Numbered from the stretch's first letter, positions 8,839 to 18,311 are shown. The stretch: 64,000 nt of DNA from Aurantiacibacter sp. MUD61 (GCF_027912455.1 NZ_CP115446.1:2906532-2970531); one strand, 5' to 3'. Translations and numbers: made by a program. The notes: a model not told the origin generated them from the letters alone.

Positions 8839-8964
8839 GTCCGGTAGTCCCCTCCGCTTGGCAATGTCGCGCCTGTCATAAGCCGCACACATCGCTCATC
8901 GCAAGGGGGCCGCGGCCCCATTTCACAAGACCGCCTCCAGGCCCTCACTCAAGGCCGCCGGCAG

Positions 8965-9393
8965 TCAGTCGATCAGCTGCCCGCGTATCGCGCCATTGTC
9001 TCGCATGGGTGCGGTGACGACCATGTAGTGCCCCTCCCGGTCTGCCAGTATGGCGCGCTGCACATCGGCTTCCACCGCCACGCATTCCTCCTCCAGCGGA
9101 TCGGCGGGCAAGCGCAGCCGCGCCACCATCGGGCCGTTCTCCCCGCGCTCTCCGCTGTGGATGGCGAGGCCCGTGGCACCCGTCACTCCGTCGAGATCGA
9201 GGTAGTAGCAGATCTGCCCGCCAGCCATGTCGAACTCCCCGTCGAAGTCGCCGAGCGCGTCCTCCTCACCCTCCCCCTGCGGGACATACTCCCCGAACAT
9301 GGCGATACCGACGAACTCACTGTCTTGCGCAAAGGCTGGCGCGGCGGTTCCGGCGATGGCGAGTGCAAGCGCGACTGGCGCGTAACGAAGCAT
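8965..9393 (-). CDS. Secreted CHRD-domain protein
   Basis: 142-residue exported protein with a clear signal peptide (LALAIAGTAAPAFAQ). The mature part matches the CHRD (chordin) domain: GGQICYYLDLDGV, GLAIHSGERGENGPMVARL and a C-terminal NGAIRGQL. Bacterial CHRD proteins are extracytoplasmic and of unknown function; calling it more than a CHRD protein would be a guess. Two cysteines could form a disulphide. It is a single gene. Confidence 0.8.
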   Translation of the reverse strand: MLRYAPVALALAIAGTAAPAFAQDSEFVGIAMFGEYVPQGEGEEDALGDFDGEFDMAGGQICYYLDLDGVTGATGLAIHSGERGENGPMVARLRLPADPLEEECVAVEADVQRAILADREGHYMVVTAPMRDNGAIRGQLID

Positions 9394-9455
9394 AGTCCCT
9401 CTCCTTCAGAGGTCCGCTGCGCCGGTTTGCCCGGTCTGTGCGGACCGAATGGGCA

Positions 9456-10508
9456 TCACCCTACGCCTGCGCGCGAGTCGGGGGAAGACCCTCCGCCCTC
9501 CCCTCCCTCGGCACCCCCGCCGCTCCCATCGCTCGCTCCATCGACCGCCGCAAAGCCCGCCTCCAGCGCCTCCTCGCTGTCGATCAGCCACCACTCCGCC
9601 AGCTCCGCCTCGAAGGCGCAGAGCTGCAGCACCTCGATCATGCACTTGCCGTCGAAATCGCCGCCCGCCAGCGCGTCGACTGACGGAGCACCCTCCGGCC
9701 GCGCCCGCGCCATCCGGTCGAGCCGGTGCCCCTGCCACATGCAGTCCCGATCGGTGAGAACCACCGCATCATCCTCCTCCGCATCCACGCAATAGCCCCC
9801 GCAATCGGGGCACGGATCAGTGGGGGGTGTGACAGGTGTGACAGTGTCCTGATCACAATTCCCGGCTCCCTCTTTCGGCCCAGCCTGAGCGCCCCCAATC
9901 CGTTCGTCCTGAGCTTGTCGAAGGGCGATTAAACCATCCGCGGCGAGTGACGCATCCAGAGACCTGATGTCCTCCCCCCGCTCCAGCGCCTCGATCTGGT
10001 CATCCAGCAGCTCCGCCGCCGCGACCAGTTCGGCATCCTGCGCCATCCGGTCGAGCCGCGCGAGATGGGCGAGCAGCAGCCTGTCCGAATAGCGCCGCCG
10101 CATCCCCACCTCCTCGCCATGGTAATAGACGCTCTCCTCCACCCCGTTGATGGCGCGATCCGCCAGCTCCGTCTCCGCCACCACCCGCGCCGCGAGCAGC
10201 GCCGCATCCCAGGCGCGCGCAAACCCCGCATACCGCCGCCGCGCGCGATAGGCCGTCTGCCGAGCAACCCCCGCCCGCTTGCACGCGATGGAGACATTGC
10301 CCATCACCTGCATGGACTTGAGAAACAACGCCATCCGCACGGGGGTGAGAGCTTCGGTATTGCCGAAGGTGGGGGTGTGTTCTCCGGCAGCTTGCCCACC
10401 CCCAACCCCTCCCGTCTGCGGGAGGGGAGCGAGACTTGCTGAGCCTTCAGCGAAGCTAGTCGCAGCGGGGTGGGCCTGTGCAGCGTCGATAGTGGTCAGA
10501 GAATTCAT
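9456..10508 (-). CDS. Terminase-small-subunit-like HTH protein with embedded repeats
   Basis: Predicted 350 residues. The recognisable core (from about residue 59) reads MQVMGNVSIACKRAGVARQT, then YRARRRYAGFARAWDAAL, a helix-turn-helix of the kind in phage terminase small subunits and a chromosomal sphingomonad family. Residues about 12-39 are translated from a family A repeat (10394-10475) and the segment ALRQAQDERIG near the middle from a family B repeat (9899-9926), so the frame absorbed two mobile-type repeats. A CPDCGGYC motif follows. The C-terminus is Gly/Asp-rich. No large terminase or phage gene is adjacent. The start at 10508 is tentative; the ancestral start may lie near the core. 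Confidence 0.6.
   Translation of the reverse strand: MNSLTTIDAAQAHPAATSFAEGSASLAPLPQTGGVGGGQAAGEHTPTFGNTEALTPVRMALFLKSMQVMGNVSIACKRAGVARQTAYRARRRYAGFARAWDAALLAARVVAETELADRAINGVEESVYYHGEEVGMRRRYSDRLLLAHLARLDRMAQDAELVAAAELLDDQIEALERGEDIRSLDASLAADGLIALRQAQDERIGGAQAGPKEGAGNCDQDTVTPVTPPTDPCPDCGGYCVDAEEDDAVVLTDRDCMWQGHRLDRMARARPEGAPSVDALAGGDFDGKCMIEVLQLCAFEAELAEWWLIDSEEALEAGFAAVDGASDGSGGGAEGGEGGGSSPDSRAGVG
9899..9926 (+). repeat. Repeat family B, copy within coding sequence
   Basis: Carries the core GTCCTGAGCTTGTCGAAGG, shared with 10594-10623, inverted 10660-10683, 48321-48344 and inverted 48411-48432. Here it lies inside the HTH-protein gene and, on the minus strand, is translated as RQAQDER. 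Confidence 0.8.
10394..10475. repeat. Repeat family A, copy 2, inside the HTH gene
   Basis: 82-bp copy of the element at 2017-2100, with the same GCCCACCCC/GGGGTGGGC ends and the internal CCTCCCG...CGGGAGG palindrome. It lies in frame within the 5' part of the HTH-protein gene, where it encodes a Pro/Gly/Ser-rich insert (SASLAPLPQTGGVGGG). Confidence 0.85.
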
Positions 10509-10593
10509 TCGGTGCGTCCTCGCATGGGTTCGTGTGAACCGCGCAGGGAGGCACAGTGCTGGGGCTGTAGGAAAGGGGAAATCAGTCCCCTCG

Positions 10594-10683
10594 TCCATTC
10601 GTCCTGAGCTTGTCGAAGGGCGACAGCGCCAACGCCGTTGGCCTCTGGCCCTCTACGAGTCCAACAAGCTCAGGACGAACGGA
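10594..10683. repeat. Family B inverted pair (BIME-like)
   Basis: A plus copy (10594-10623) and an inverted copy (10660-10683) of the CCTGAGCTTGTCGAAGG-type repeat face each other across about 36 bases, able to form a long hairpin in RNA. The same paired arrangement recurs at 48321-48432. Confidence 0.8.
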
Positions 10684-10705
10684 GGTTGTCGCGGTCAAAG
10701 CATAG

Positions 10706-10733
10706 TCGCCACCCCCGCGAAGGCGGGGGTCCA
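10706..10733. repeat. Repeat family C, copy 1
   Basis: ACCCCCGCGAAGGCGGGGGT is a short hairpin (CCCCCGC-GAA-GGCGGGGG type) followed by CCAG. The same design recurs as CATCCCAGCGAAAGCTGGGAT at 49882-49902 and its inverted partner at 49935-49957. Confidence 0.75.
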
Positions 10734-10757
10734 GCTACTTTTGACAACGCGAAGCAT

Positions 10758-10836
10758 GCCCACCCCGCTGCGACTAAGCCAGCAAGCTGGCAAGTCTCAC
10801 TCCCCTCCCGCAAGCGGGAGGGGTCGGGAGTGAGCC
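10758..10836. repeat. Repeat family A, copy 3, inverted and decayed
   Basis: Begins GCCCACCCCGCTGCGACTA, the reverse complement of the end of copies 1 and 2, and contains CCTCCCGCAAGCGGGAGG. The far end (GGGTCGGGAGTGAGC) has drifted from the perfect terminal repeat. Confidence 0.75.
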
Positions 10837-10928
10837 ACTCAAAGAGCCGCCACCGCCACCCGCGCCGCTTTTCTCCGCCGACTGCTGGCGAAGTGGTACA
10901 TTTTTACCCTCCTACATGAGCCCAGTGC

Positions 10929-10948
10929 AAATAATGGACTTATTATTT
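10929..10948. promoter_or_regulatory. Candidate operator, AT-rich inverted repeat upstream of the FRG gene
   Basis: AAATAAT and ATTATTT are perfect 7-bp arms around a 6-base spacer, in an abruptly AT-rich stretch about 75 bases before the FRG gene. A second inverted repeat, TTCGCTT/AAGCGAA at 10969-10991, lies between it and the gene. Either could be an autoregulatory site; this is inference. A -10-like TATAGT lies at 11008-11013. Confidence 0.35.
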
Positions 10949-11021
10949 CAATCAAATTCTTCGCGGCTTTCGCTTGCAACCCATAAGCGAAGGCAACTAA
11001 GGTCTTTTATAGTATGAGAAA

Positions 11022-11834
11022 ATGCGGGGGAGTGGATTGCCAAAAATTCAAGCCGATGAACCGGAGAGCCTCAGTGAGCTTTTGACTTCTGTCGAAGCCT
11101 ATCAAGCTGAGCGTGAAGTCGTGTGGTATCGCGGCGTAAACAATGTCGCTCATGACCTTACCCCATCGATTATCCGGCTCACTAAGAAGCCCACCGAAAA
11201 AGAAGTTGTCGAACTAGAAAGTGCTATTTTCTCGGCATTTTCGCAGCGATCCCCTCCGTTTGTCGAAAAAGACTTCCCGACGTCTTGGCGAACGCTGTTC
11301 TTTATGCAGCATTATGGCATTCCTACGAGACTTTTGGATTGGTCAGAGAGTCCCTTCGTCGCGTTATATTTTGCGCTTTCAAATGTTGAGCGCACAAATG
11401 CTGGTGTCCCAAAGAAAGATGTGGCGGTTTGGATGTGCGATCCGATCGGTTGGAATCGGGGTGCGCTGAGCCACATCAGTTATCAAGGTGGTATTCTTGA
11501 TGAACAGTGCGAAGAGGTAAAGAGCTACGAACCGAGCGTGAAACACGATCACCGTTGGACGATGCCGGTAATGCTTCACGGTACCCACAATTCTGCGAGA
11601 ATCGTAGCGCAGAGAGGCGTCTTTGCGCTATTTGGCAAGGGTTTGAAGTCGATGGAGGATGTCAGCAAAAGCGACGCATTTGCCGATGATGTCCTTCGCA
11701 AAGCGATCATTAGAAAGGATCGGGTCGATGCCTTTCTGAATTCACTTTTTCAGAAAGGAATCACCGAAAGCGTGATATACCCTGATCTTCAAGGCCTAGC
11801 ATTAGAGATAAGGCGAAAGTTCGGATATCTATGA
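11022..11834 (+). CDS. FRG-domain protein
   Basis: 270-residue soluble protein of the FRG family, whose biochemical role is not established. The family hallmarks are visible: VVWYRG at about residues 33-38, FFMQHYGIPTRLLDW at 93-107 and SPFVALYFAL at 110-119. It lies in DNA visibly poorer in G+C than its neighbours and its stop overlaps the next start (ATGA), so it is coupled to the DUF262 gene. The start is uncertain: ATG 11022 begins almost at the predicted transcription start, while TTG 11037 has a GGGGGAG ribosome site. Families of this type are found near restriction and abortive-infection genes; a defence role here is inference. Confidence 0.8.
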   Translation: MRGSGLPKIQADEPESLSELLTSVEAYQAEREVVWYRGVNNVAHDLTPSIIRLTKKPTEKEVVELESAIFSAFSQRSPPFVEKDFPTSWRTLFFMQHYGIPTRLLDWSESPFVALYFALSNVERTNAGVPKKDVAVWMCDPIGWNRGALSHISYQGGILDEQCEEVKSYEPSVKHDHRWTMPVMLHGTHNSARIVAQRGVFALFGKGLKSMEDVSKSDAFADDVLRKAIIRKDRVDAFLNSLFQKGITESVIYPDLQGLALEIRRKFGYL

Positions 11835-12958
11835 GTAGCGTTCTCAAAATTGACCAACACCAAACGCGCACGCTCAAATGGTGGAATTCAAGGCGGGAAA
11901 AAATCGACTTCGATCCGCCATATCAGCGGAAGGGGCGACTTTGGTCCGACCAAGATAAAGCGTACCTCATCGACTCGATCTTGAATGGATTTGATATTCC
12001 AAAGCTTTATTTGGCCGATTTTCAATTTGGCGAGTCTGATTTGAACGCCAGCCGACTGCCTTACGCGATTATTGATGGAAAACAGCGTCTCGAGGCAGTC
12101 TTTGATTTTTTCGACAATCAACTTGTATTGGCGAAAGATTTTGTTTGGAGAGAGAACCCAGAATTAAATTTAGCCGGACTAAGCCTGAAGGATTTATACG
12201 CAAAATATCCTGACGTCGCAGAAGAGTTTGAGAACGCTAATCTCACGATTATGAGCGTCTTTACCAACGACGAAAGGTTGGTGAATGATCTGTTTGTTCG
12301 CTTGAATAGAAGTAAGTCCTTGACCGGTGCGGAAGTTCGGAATGCTATGGTCGGACCAGTCACCGACGTGATCAGAGAGCTTACTACCCATTCGATCTTC
12401 AAGGAGACGATCCGGTTCAGTACAAAACGTGCTGGAGACCACAACGCGGCGGCCAAAGTCCTGCTATTTGAATATGAGAAGGGTTTGACAAGCACGAAAA
12501 AGAAAGACTTAGACTCCTTCGCAGCAATTAGTGATGCCGACAAAGAACGATTAGAGTTAGCTGCCCGGCGAGTTATCGATACCTTCGACGAGATGTCGGA
12601 AGTGTTCATTCCAAACGATACATTGCTCGGTTCGGCGGGTGTGTTTCCAGTTTATTACTGGTTTGTCAGAAGTGTGACGTCTCTCTATCAAGACGAGATC
12701 CGAACATTTCTCCTAAATTTCGAAGAAAAACGGAAAGAAAATAGGGAGAAGGAACGCAAGCTGGGTGAAGGCAGAGGCGTCAGTGCTACCTATTCCCGAT
12801 ATGATACACTTAACAGAAGCACAAACGATCTAGGAAGCCATCGTGGCCGACTGGCAATTCTGCAGCGTGAATTTGCAATGTCAATGGAAGAACAATACGA
12901 CGACTTCGATCAAGATGAAGCGTTTCGTTTTCAAATCGCAGAACGCAAGATGAAATGA
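11831..12958 (+). CDS. DUF262-domain protein (ParB-like nuclease fold)
   Basis: 375-residue soluble protein. The DUF262 motifs are clear: FDPPYQRKGRLWS at residues 27-39, IIDGKQRLEAVF at 80-91 and LFVRLNRSKSLTG at 154-166. DUF262 forms the N-terminal part of GmrSD-type modification-dependent nucleases and is also present in SspE and BrxU, where the DGQQR-like motif binds or hydrolyses nucleotides. No HNH (DUF1524) domain follows; the C-terminal half is charged, with a Lys/Glu-rich helix around residue 300. It overlaps the FRG gene by four bases. Codon and base use differ from the flanking uvrA. Possible two-gene defence module. Confidence 0.85.
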   Translation: MSSVLKIDQHQTRTLKWWNSRREKIDFDPPYQRKGRLWSDQDKAYLIDSILNGFDIPKLYLADFQFGESDLNASRLPYAIIDGKQRLEAVFDFFDNQLVLAKDFVWRENPELNLAGLSLKDLYAKYPDVAEEFENANLTIMSVFTNDERLVNDLFVRLNRSKSLTGAEVRNAMVGPVTDVIRELTTHSIFKETIRFSTKRAGDHNAAAKVLLFEYEKGLTSTKKKDLDSFAAISDADKERLELAARRVIDTFDEMSEVFIPNDTLLGSAGVFPVYYWFVRSVTSLYQDEIRTFLLNFEEKRKENREKERKLGEGRGVSATYSRYDTLNRSTNDLGSHRGRLAILQREFAMSMEEQYDDFDQDEAFRFQIAERKMK

Positions 12959-13000
12959 CCAGCTAAGACTGGTTCATCTCGTCTTACCCGCACTCTCGAT

Positions 13001-15916
13001 CTAATCCACAGCCTTCCGCGCCCTCTCAAGCATCGGTTTGAGATATTGGCCGGTGTAGCTCTTTGTTACCTTGGACACTTCTTCGGGGGTGCCCTCGGCA
13101 ACAATCTCACCGCCGCGCACACCGCCATCGGGGCCGAGGTCCAGAATCCAGTCCGCTGTCTTGATCACATCCAGATTGTGCTCGATCACCACGACCGAAT
13201 TGCCCTGGTCCACCAGCCGGTGGAGTACTTCGAGGAGTTTGCGCACATCTTCGAAATGCAGGCCGGTGGTGGGCTCGTCGAGGATGTAGAGCGTCTGGCC
13301 GGTGCTGCGTTTGCTGAGTTCCTTGGCGAGTTTTACGCGCTGCGCCTCTCCGCCCGATAGCGTCGTCGCCTGCTGGCCGACTTTCACATAGCCCAGCCCC
13401 ACTTCGTTCAGCATGTGCATCTTGTCGCGGATGGGGGGCACGGCCTTGAAGAAGCCCTCTGCGTCCTCGATCGTCATGTCGAGCACGTCGGCAATCGAGT
13501 GGCCTTTGAACTTCACTTCAAGCGTTTCGCGGTTGTAGCGTTTGCCGCCGCATTCCTCGCACGTCACGTAGACATCGGGCAGGAAGTGCATTTCGATCTT
13601 GATCAGGCCATCGCCCGTGCATGCCTCGCACCGGCCGCCCTTCACGTTGAAGCTGAAGCGGCCCGGCTTGTAGCCGCGCGCCTGGCTTTCGGGCAGGCCG
13701 GCGAACCAGTCGCGGATCTGGGTGAAGGCGCCGGTATAGGTCGCGGGGTTGGAGCGCGGAGTGCGGCCGATGGGCGACTGGTCGATCTCAATCACCTTGT
13801 CGCAATATTCGAGGCCGGTGACCTTGTCGTGCGCGCCCGCCACCACGCGGGCATTGTTGAGCGTGCGCGCGGCGGAGGCATAGAGCGTGTCGATGGTGAA
13901 GCTGGACTTGCCGCTGCCCGAAACGCCGGTGATGCAGGTGAAGGTGCCCAATGGAATGCTGGCGGTGACATTGTTGAGGTTGTTCGCCCGCGCGCCATGA
14001 ACCGTCAGCTTGTGGCCATTGCCCTTGCGCCGCTCTGCCGGGACCGCGATTTCGCGCCGCCCGGTGAGGTAATCGGCGGTGAGGCTCTTGCGGCTTTTCA
14101 GGATCTGCTTGAGCGTGCCCTGCGCCACCACTTCGCCGCCGCGCACACCCGCGCCGGGGCCGAGATCGACGATATGGTCCGCCTGGCGGATGGCGTCCTC
14201 GTCATGCTCGACGACGATGACGGTGTTGCCGAGGTCGCGCAGGCGCTTCAATGTTTCGAGCAGGCGATCGTTGTCGCGCTGGTGGAGGCCGATGGAGGGC
14301 TCGTCCAGCACGTAGAGCACGCCGGAAAGGCCGCTGCCGATCTGCGAGGCGAGGCGGATGCGCTGGCTCTCGCCCCCGGACAGCGTGCCGCTGGTGCGAT
14401 CGAGGTTGAGGTAATCGAGCCCGACATTGTTGAGGAAGCCCAGCCGCTCGACGATTTCCTTGAGGATGGCGCGGGCGATCTGGTTCTGCGTGTCGGTGAG
14501 TTTTTCGGGCAGGTTCTCGAACCATTCCAGCGCGTCCGACACCGAATAGCGCGTGGGCTGGCTGATGTCGGTGCTGTCGATCTTCACCGCCCGTGCCTTC
14601 TCGTTGAGGCGGGCGCCGTGGCACGTCTCGCACGGCTGCGCGGTCTGAAACTTGGCCAGCTCCTCCTGCATCCACGCGCTCTCGGTCTGCGCCATGCGGC
14701 GGTTGAGATTGCCGATCACGCCCTCGAACGGCTTCTGCACCGTGTACTGCTTGCGCCCGTCCTTGAAGGTGAGCGGCACGCGCTTGCCCTTGGTGCCGTA
14801 GAGGATGATGTCCTGATGCTCGCGCGAGAGGTCCTTCCATGCGGTTTCCAGCGTGAAGCCGAATTCCTTCGCAAGGCTGCCGAGCACCTGCATGTAATAG
14901 GGCGACGGCGGGTTGGACTTGGCCCACGGCACAACCGCGCCCTTCTTCAGCGTGAGATCCTCGTTCGGGACCACCAGCTGCTCGTCGAACAGCTGCTTTT
15001 CGCCGATGCCGTCACACGTCGGGCAGGCCCCCTGCGGCGCGTTGAAGGAGAACAGCCGCGGCTCGATCTCCTCGATGGTGAAGCCGGAAACGGGGCAGGC
15101 GAATTTCTCGGAGAACACGATGCGGTTGGGCGGCAGGCCTGCGCCTTTCATCGCGCCGCCACCCTCGGCCTCGTCCTCGCGCCCCGGCACCACGCCATCG
15201 GCGAGGTCGACATAGGCCAGCCCCTCGGCGAGCTTGAGCGCAGTCTCGAAGCTGTCGGCAAGGCGCGTTTCCAAGCCTTCCTTCACCGCAAGGCGGTCCA
15301 CGACCACTTCGATGTCGTGCTTGAACTTCTTGTCGAGCGCGGGGGCCTCTTCGATCGCGTACATCTCGCCATCGATGCGCACCCGGGTAAAGCCCGCCTT
15401 CTGCCACTCGGCCAGCTCCTTGCGGTATTCGCCCTTGCGACCGCGCACCACCGGGGCGAGCAAATACAGCCGCGTGCCCTCGGGCAAAGCCATCACCCGG
15501 TCGACCATGTTGGAGACCGTCTGCGCCTCGATCGGCAGCCCGGTGGCGGGCGAATACGGCACGCCCACTCGCGCCCACAACAGGCGCATGTAGTCGTAAA
15601 TCTCGGTGACGGTCGCCACAGTCGAGCGCGGATTGCGGCTCGTCGTCTTCTGTTCGATGGAAATCGCGGGAGACAGTCCATCGATATGCTCGACATCGGG
15701 CTTCTGCATCATCTCGAGGAACTGCCGCGCATAGGCGGACAGGCTCTCGACATAACGCCGCTGCCCCTCGGCATAGATCGTATCGAAAGCGAGCGACGAC
15801 TTGCCCGAGCCGGAAAGCCCGGTGATGACGATCAGCGCATCGCGCGGCAGGTCGATATCGACACCCTTGAGGTTATGCTCACGGGCGCCTTTGACGGAGA
15901 TTTTGGTAAGAGCCAT
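13001..15916 (-). CDS. uvrA: Excinuclease ABC subunit A
   Basis: Damage-sensing ATPase of nucleotide excision repair; loads UvrB on lesions. 971 residues with two ABC modules: Walker [10 protein letters not shown] near residue 34, signature [12 protein letters not shown] and Walker [12 protein letters not shown] in the first, [21 protein letters not shown] and [11 protein letters not shown] in the second. The C-terminal zinc module CEACTGDG...CEECGG is intact. The segment [18 protein letters not shown] lacks the cysteine/histidine pair that many UvrA proteins carry at this place, a substitution I believe is common in alphaproteobacteria. No SOS box was recognised upstream. Confidence 0.97.
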   Translation of the reverse strand: MALTKISVKGAREHNLKGVDIDLPRDALIVITGLSGSGKSSLAFDTIYAEGQRRYVESLSAYARQFLEMMQKPDVEHIDGLSPAISIEQKTTSRNPRSTVATVTEIYDYMRLLWARVGVPYSPATGLPIEAQTVSNMVDRVMALPEGTRLYLLAPVVRGRKGEYRKELAEWQKAGFTRVRIDGEMYAIEEAPALDKKFKHDIEVVVDRLAVKEGLETRLADSFETALKLAEGLAYVDLADGVVPGREDEAEGGGAMKGAGLPPNRIVFSEKFACPVSGFTIEEIEPRLFSFNAPQGACPTCDGIGEKQLFDEQLVVPNEDLTLKKGAVVPWAKSNPPSPYYMQVLGSLAKEFGFTLETAWKDLSREHQDIILYGTKGKRVPLTFKDGRKQYTVQKPFEGVIGNLNRRMAQTESAWMQEELAKFQTAQPCETCHGARLNEKARAVKIDSTDISQPTRYSVSDALEWFENLPEKLTDTQNQIARAILKEIVERLGFLNNVGLDYLNLDRTSGTLSGGESQRIRLASQIGSGLSGVLYVLDEPSIGLHQRDNDRLLETLKRLRDLGNTVIVVEHDEDAIRQADHIVDLGPGAGVRGGEVVAQGTLKQILKSRKSLTADYLTGRREIAVPAERRKGNGHKLTVHGARANNLNNVTASIPLGTFTCITGVSGSGKSSFTIDTLYASAARTLNNARVVAGAHDKVTGLEYCDKVIEIDQSPIGRTPRSNPATYTGAFTQIRDWFAGLPESQARGYKPGRFSFNVKGGRCEACTGDGLIKIEMHFLPDVYVTCEECGGKRYNRETLEVKFKGHSIADVLDMTIEDAEGFFKAVPPIRDKMHMLNEVGLGYVKVGQQATTLSGGEAQRVKLAKELSKRSTGQTLYILDEPTTGLHFEDVRKLLEVLHRLVDQGNSVVVIEHNLDVIKTADWILDLGPDGGVRGGEIVAEGTPEEVSKVTKSYTGQYLKPMLERARKAVD

Positions 15917-16040
15917 GGCGGTCCAAGTGGGGGCTGTCTGGCACTAAGTCCAGAGGGGCTGATGGACGTAGCGCGATAGGCGCCGACGGGGGCGCAATGT
16001 TCCCTAAATGTTCGCGCGGGTCAAGAGAGATAGCTTCCCT

Positions 16041-18311
16041 TCACAGACCGAGGGCCAGCACCTCGGCCCGCTCCCTCGCGATATGTGCCCTGATCGGGTC
16101 GAGCACGGCGCGCACCTCCGGCAGTTCGCGCACTCTGTCATACAGCGGATCGTCAACCAGCAGGCCGAGCGCCTGGTTATCCATGTGGCTCAGTTGCAGC
16201 GGCCAACCGTAATCGGGCAGCTGGCGAACGATTGCGATGGCAGATGGCTCGTCATTCTCGATGGCCGCCAGTTCCAATTGGGCAAGCAGCGAGAAAACCG
16301 TCGTCGTCCCCGTCTCGCGCCAGCGCTCGTTGTATCGGCGTGCGAGGGCAATGTGCTCGCGCGCTTCCCCATCGCGCCCCAGCCGCTGCATGGCGAGCGC
16401 CATGTAGGGAGACATTTGGGGGATGATCTGGAACGGCACACCAAGGCCTTCGGCCCATTGAATGAAATCCTCCGTGCCGGCGAACCTCGCGTCGTAGAAT
16501 TGCAGCAATTCGGCCTCGCGTCCCTCGCGCAGCAGCATGGGAGTGGCTTCCGAGACGATATGCCCTTCCCCCCAGAAATCCGCGCCGTCCAAGCCTGCCT
16601 CGCGAAATTCTGCCAGCGTCGGCAGCTCATTCTGTCGCAGTTTCTCCACAAAGGCGTCCCGCGGATATACGACGCGCGCCTGCTCTGCCGGGAGGCCGAG
16701 TAGGAAACGGGTAAAGCGCAGCTGCGCGTAGTATCCCCAGCGCTGTTCTGCCTCACTTAAATCCGGTGTGACATCGCGCACCATGCGAAGGAATTCAGAC
16801 AGATCTCCGTCAAGTCGCACCAGCCGAGCCCGGGCGAGCTCGCGCTGGGGCTCGGTAGCCGAGGCAGCGATGATGCGCTCTTCAAGATCGCGTGCAAGCG
16901 CAAAATCACCGAATTCGACTGCGCCATCCGATGCCCTCCAACTTGCGGGCCAGAGAGGGTCAACCGCGACCATGCGTCGCGACGTTTCCATGAAATCACC
17001 ACCGAAGGGAATGGCCTGCCTTTGAACGATTCCTAGCCAAAACCAGCCTTCGGCATCACCGGGGTCGATCTCCGTTGCCCGATGCAGGCGCGCCAATCGT
17101 TCCTCTGAATCGGTCAGCAGCATTCCAGAGACTTTCAGCGCGTCGACGGATCGCGGATCGAGGGCAAGCGCCTCTTCGGCGAGCTCCAAAGCAGTTTCCC
17201 GTCGCTCGACCGAAATGGCGCTATCCGTAGTCGGGTAAAGAAAATTGGCCTTCGCCAGCCCGGCCAGGCCATCGGCGAATCTCGGGTTTCGGGCGACAAC
17301 CTGCTCGAGAATATCGACAGCCGCCAGCCTTTGCTCGGTCCCGCGACCGCGGATCAGGCCCATGGCAGTCAGGTAGAGCGCGTAATCCTCGCTGCTGACA
17401 GTTGGCTGGCGGGCCTCCGGGTTGGGTGCGCGACCCAACGCCTCCAGCATTGCACGAACCGCCCGAGTGGGCAGGAATTGCGCGGAATTGGGAGCGGATT
17501 GCAGGCTTTCCTGCCAAACCTCCTCGCCATCGGCGGCAGCGACCAGCCTTACGTCGAGCACGACGCTGTTGGCCGAATTGCTGATCTCACCTTGCCAGAC
17601 GAGATCCACATTGAGCGCTTCACCTATCTGCTGCGGACTGCGCCCCTGTTCCACCAGCTGGCCCGCACTATCGCCGGTGCGCACTTCCATGTTCACGCTG
17701 CGCCCGAGTTGCGATCGGATTTCAGCCTCCATGCCGCTGGCATAGAGCGGGTCTATGCCCTCGCTCGCTTCGATAGGAAGCATGACCACGGTAAGTGGCG
17801 CGGTATTGGGCCGCGAAGCCCAGAACCAGCCGAGCGCGACCACCAGCAACACGGCCAGCACGATCCCGGCCAGCGCAAGAGGCCGCGATCGCAGCGAACG
17901 GGCCTTAATAGCTGCTGGACTGGCCTCTCCATGCCGCTCCTCTTCCACAGTGGCCTTGGTCACCAGTACGCGGTAGCCAACCTTCGGCAATGTCTCGATG
18001 GTCACAGCCTCATCGGCCAGCTCGCGAAGGACGGAACGAAGCAGACTCATCACCCTGTTTACCGAAGCGTCACCAACGATGCGCCCCTCCCAGCAGCAAT
18101 CGATGAGATCGTCGCGCGAGAGTATGGCACCCGGGTCGCGCCCCAGCGCCACCAGCACCTGCATGACCTTGGGTTCGACGGTTTCCTCATCCGAGCCCGC
18201 CGTCAGTTTGCGCAATGCAGGCTCCACCAGCACCGGGCCGAGAGTGAAGGGCTGCTCATGCGCAAGGTCGATGCGCGGCGATGACAAGCTGCCCGTGCCT
18301 TCGATGTTCAT
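16041..18311 (-). CDS. CadC-type membrane transcriptional regulator with periplasmic TPR-like sensor
   Basis: 756 residues. The N-terminus holds an OmpR/CadC-type winged helix (FTLGPVLVEPALRKL to IETLPKVGYRVLV, about residues 20-118), then one transmembrane helix (LALAGIVLAVLLVVALGWFWA, about 144-164) and a large extracytoplasmic part that begins like TolB N-terminal domains (VVMLPIE, MEAEIRSQL) and continues with TPR-like repeats (AVDILEQVVARNPRFADG, LELAEEALALDPRSVDALK). Proteins of this design sense a signal outside the membrane and bind DNA inside. The ligand is unknown. It diverges from the UrcA gene, a possible target. The ATG at 18311 is chosen over an upstream start that adds 34 unlikely residues. 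Confidence 0.8.
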   Translation of the reverse strand: MNIEGTGSLSSPRIDLAHEQPFTLGPVLVEPALRKLTAGSDEETVEPKVMQVLVALGRDPGAILSRDDLIDCCWEGRIVGDASVNRVMSLLRSVLRELADEAVTIETLPKVGYRVLVTKATVEEERHGEASPAAIKARSLRSRPLALAGIVLAVLLVVALGWFWASRPNTAPLTVVMLPIEASEGIDPLYASGMEAEIRSQLGRSVNMEVRTGDSAGQLVEQGRSPQQIGEALNVDLVWQGEISNSANSVVLDVRLVAAADGEEVWQESLQSAPNSAQFLPTRAVRAMLEALGRAPNPEARQPTVSSEDYALYLTAMGLIRGRGTEQRLAAVDILEQVVARNPRFADGLAGLAKANFLYPTTDSAISVERRETALELAEEALALDPRSVDALKVSGMLLTDSEERLARLHRATEIDPGDAEGWFWLGIVQRQAIPFGGDFMETSRRMVAVDPLWPASWRASDGAVEFGDFALARDLEERIIAASATEPQRELARARLVRLDGDLSEFLRMVRDVTPDLSEAEQRWGYYAQLRFTRFLLGLPAEQARVVYPRDAFVEKLRQNELPTLAEFREAGLDGADFWGEGHIVSEATPMLLREGREAELLQFYDARFAGTEDFIQWAEGLGVPFQIIPQMSPYMALAMQRLGRDGEAREHIALARRYNERWRETGTTTVFSLLAQLELAAIENDEPSAIAIVRQLPDYGWPLQLSHMDNQALGLLVDDPLYDRVRELPEVRAVLDPIRAHIARERAEVLALGL

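Noticed and set aside
13415..15979. 854-codon plus-strand open frame across uvrA
   Set aside because: UvrA on the minus strand has all its motifs; the long opposite frame is a result of high GC codon bias.
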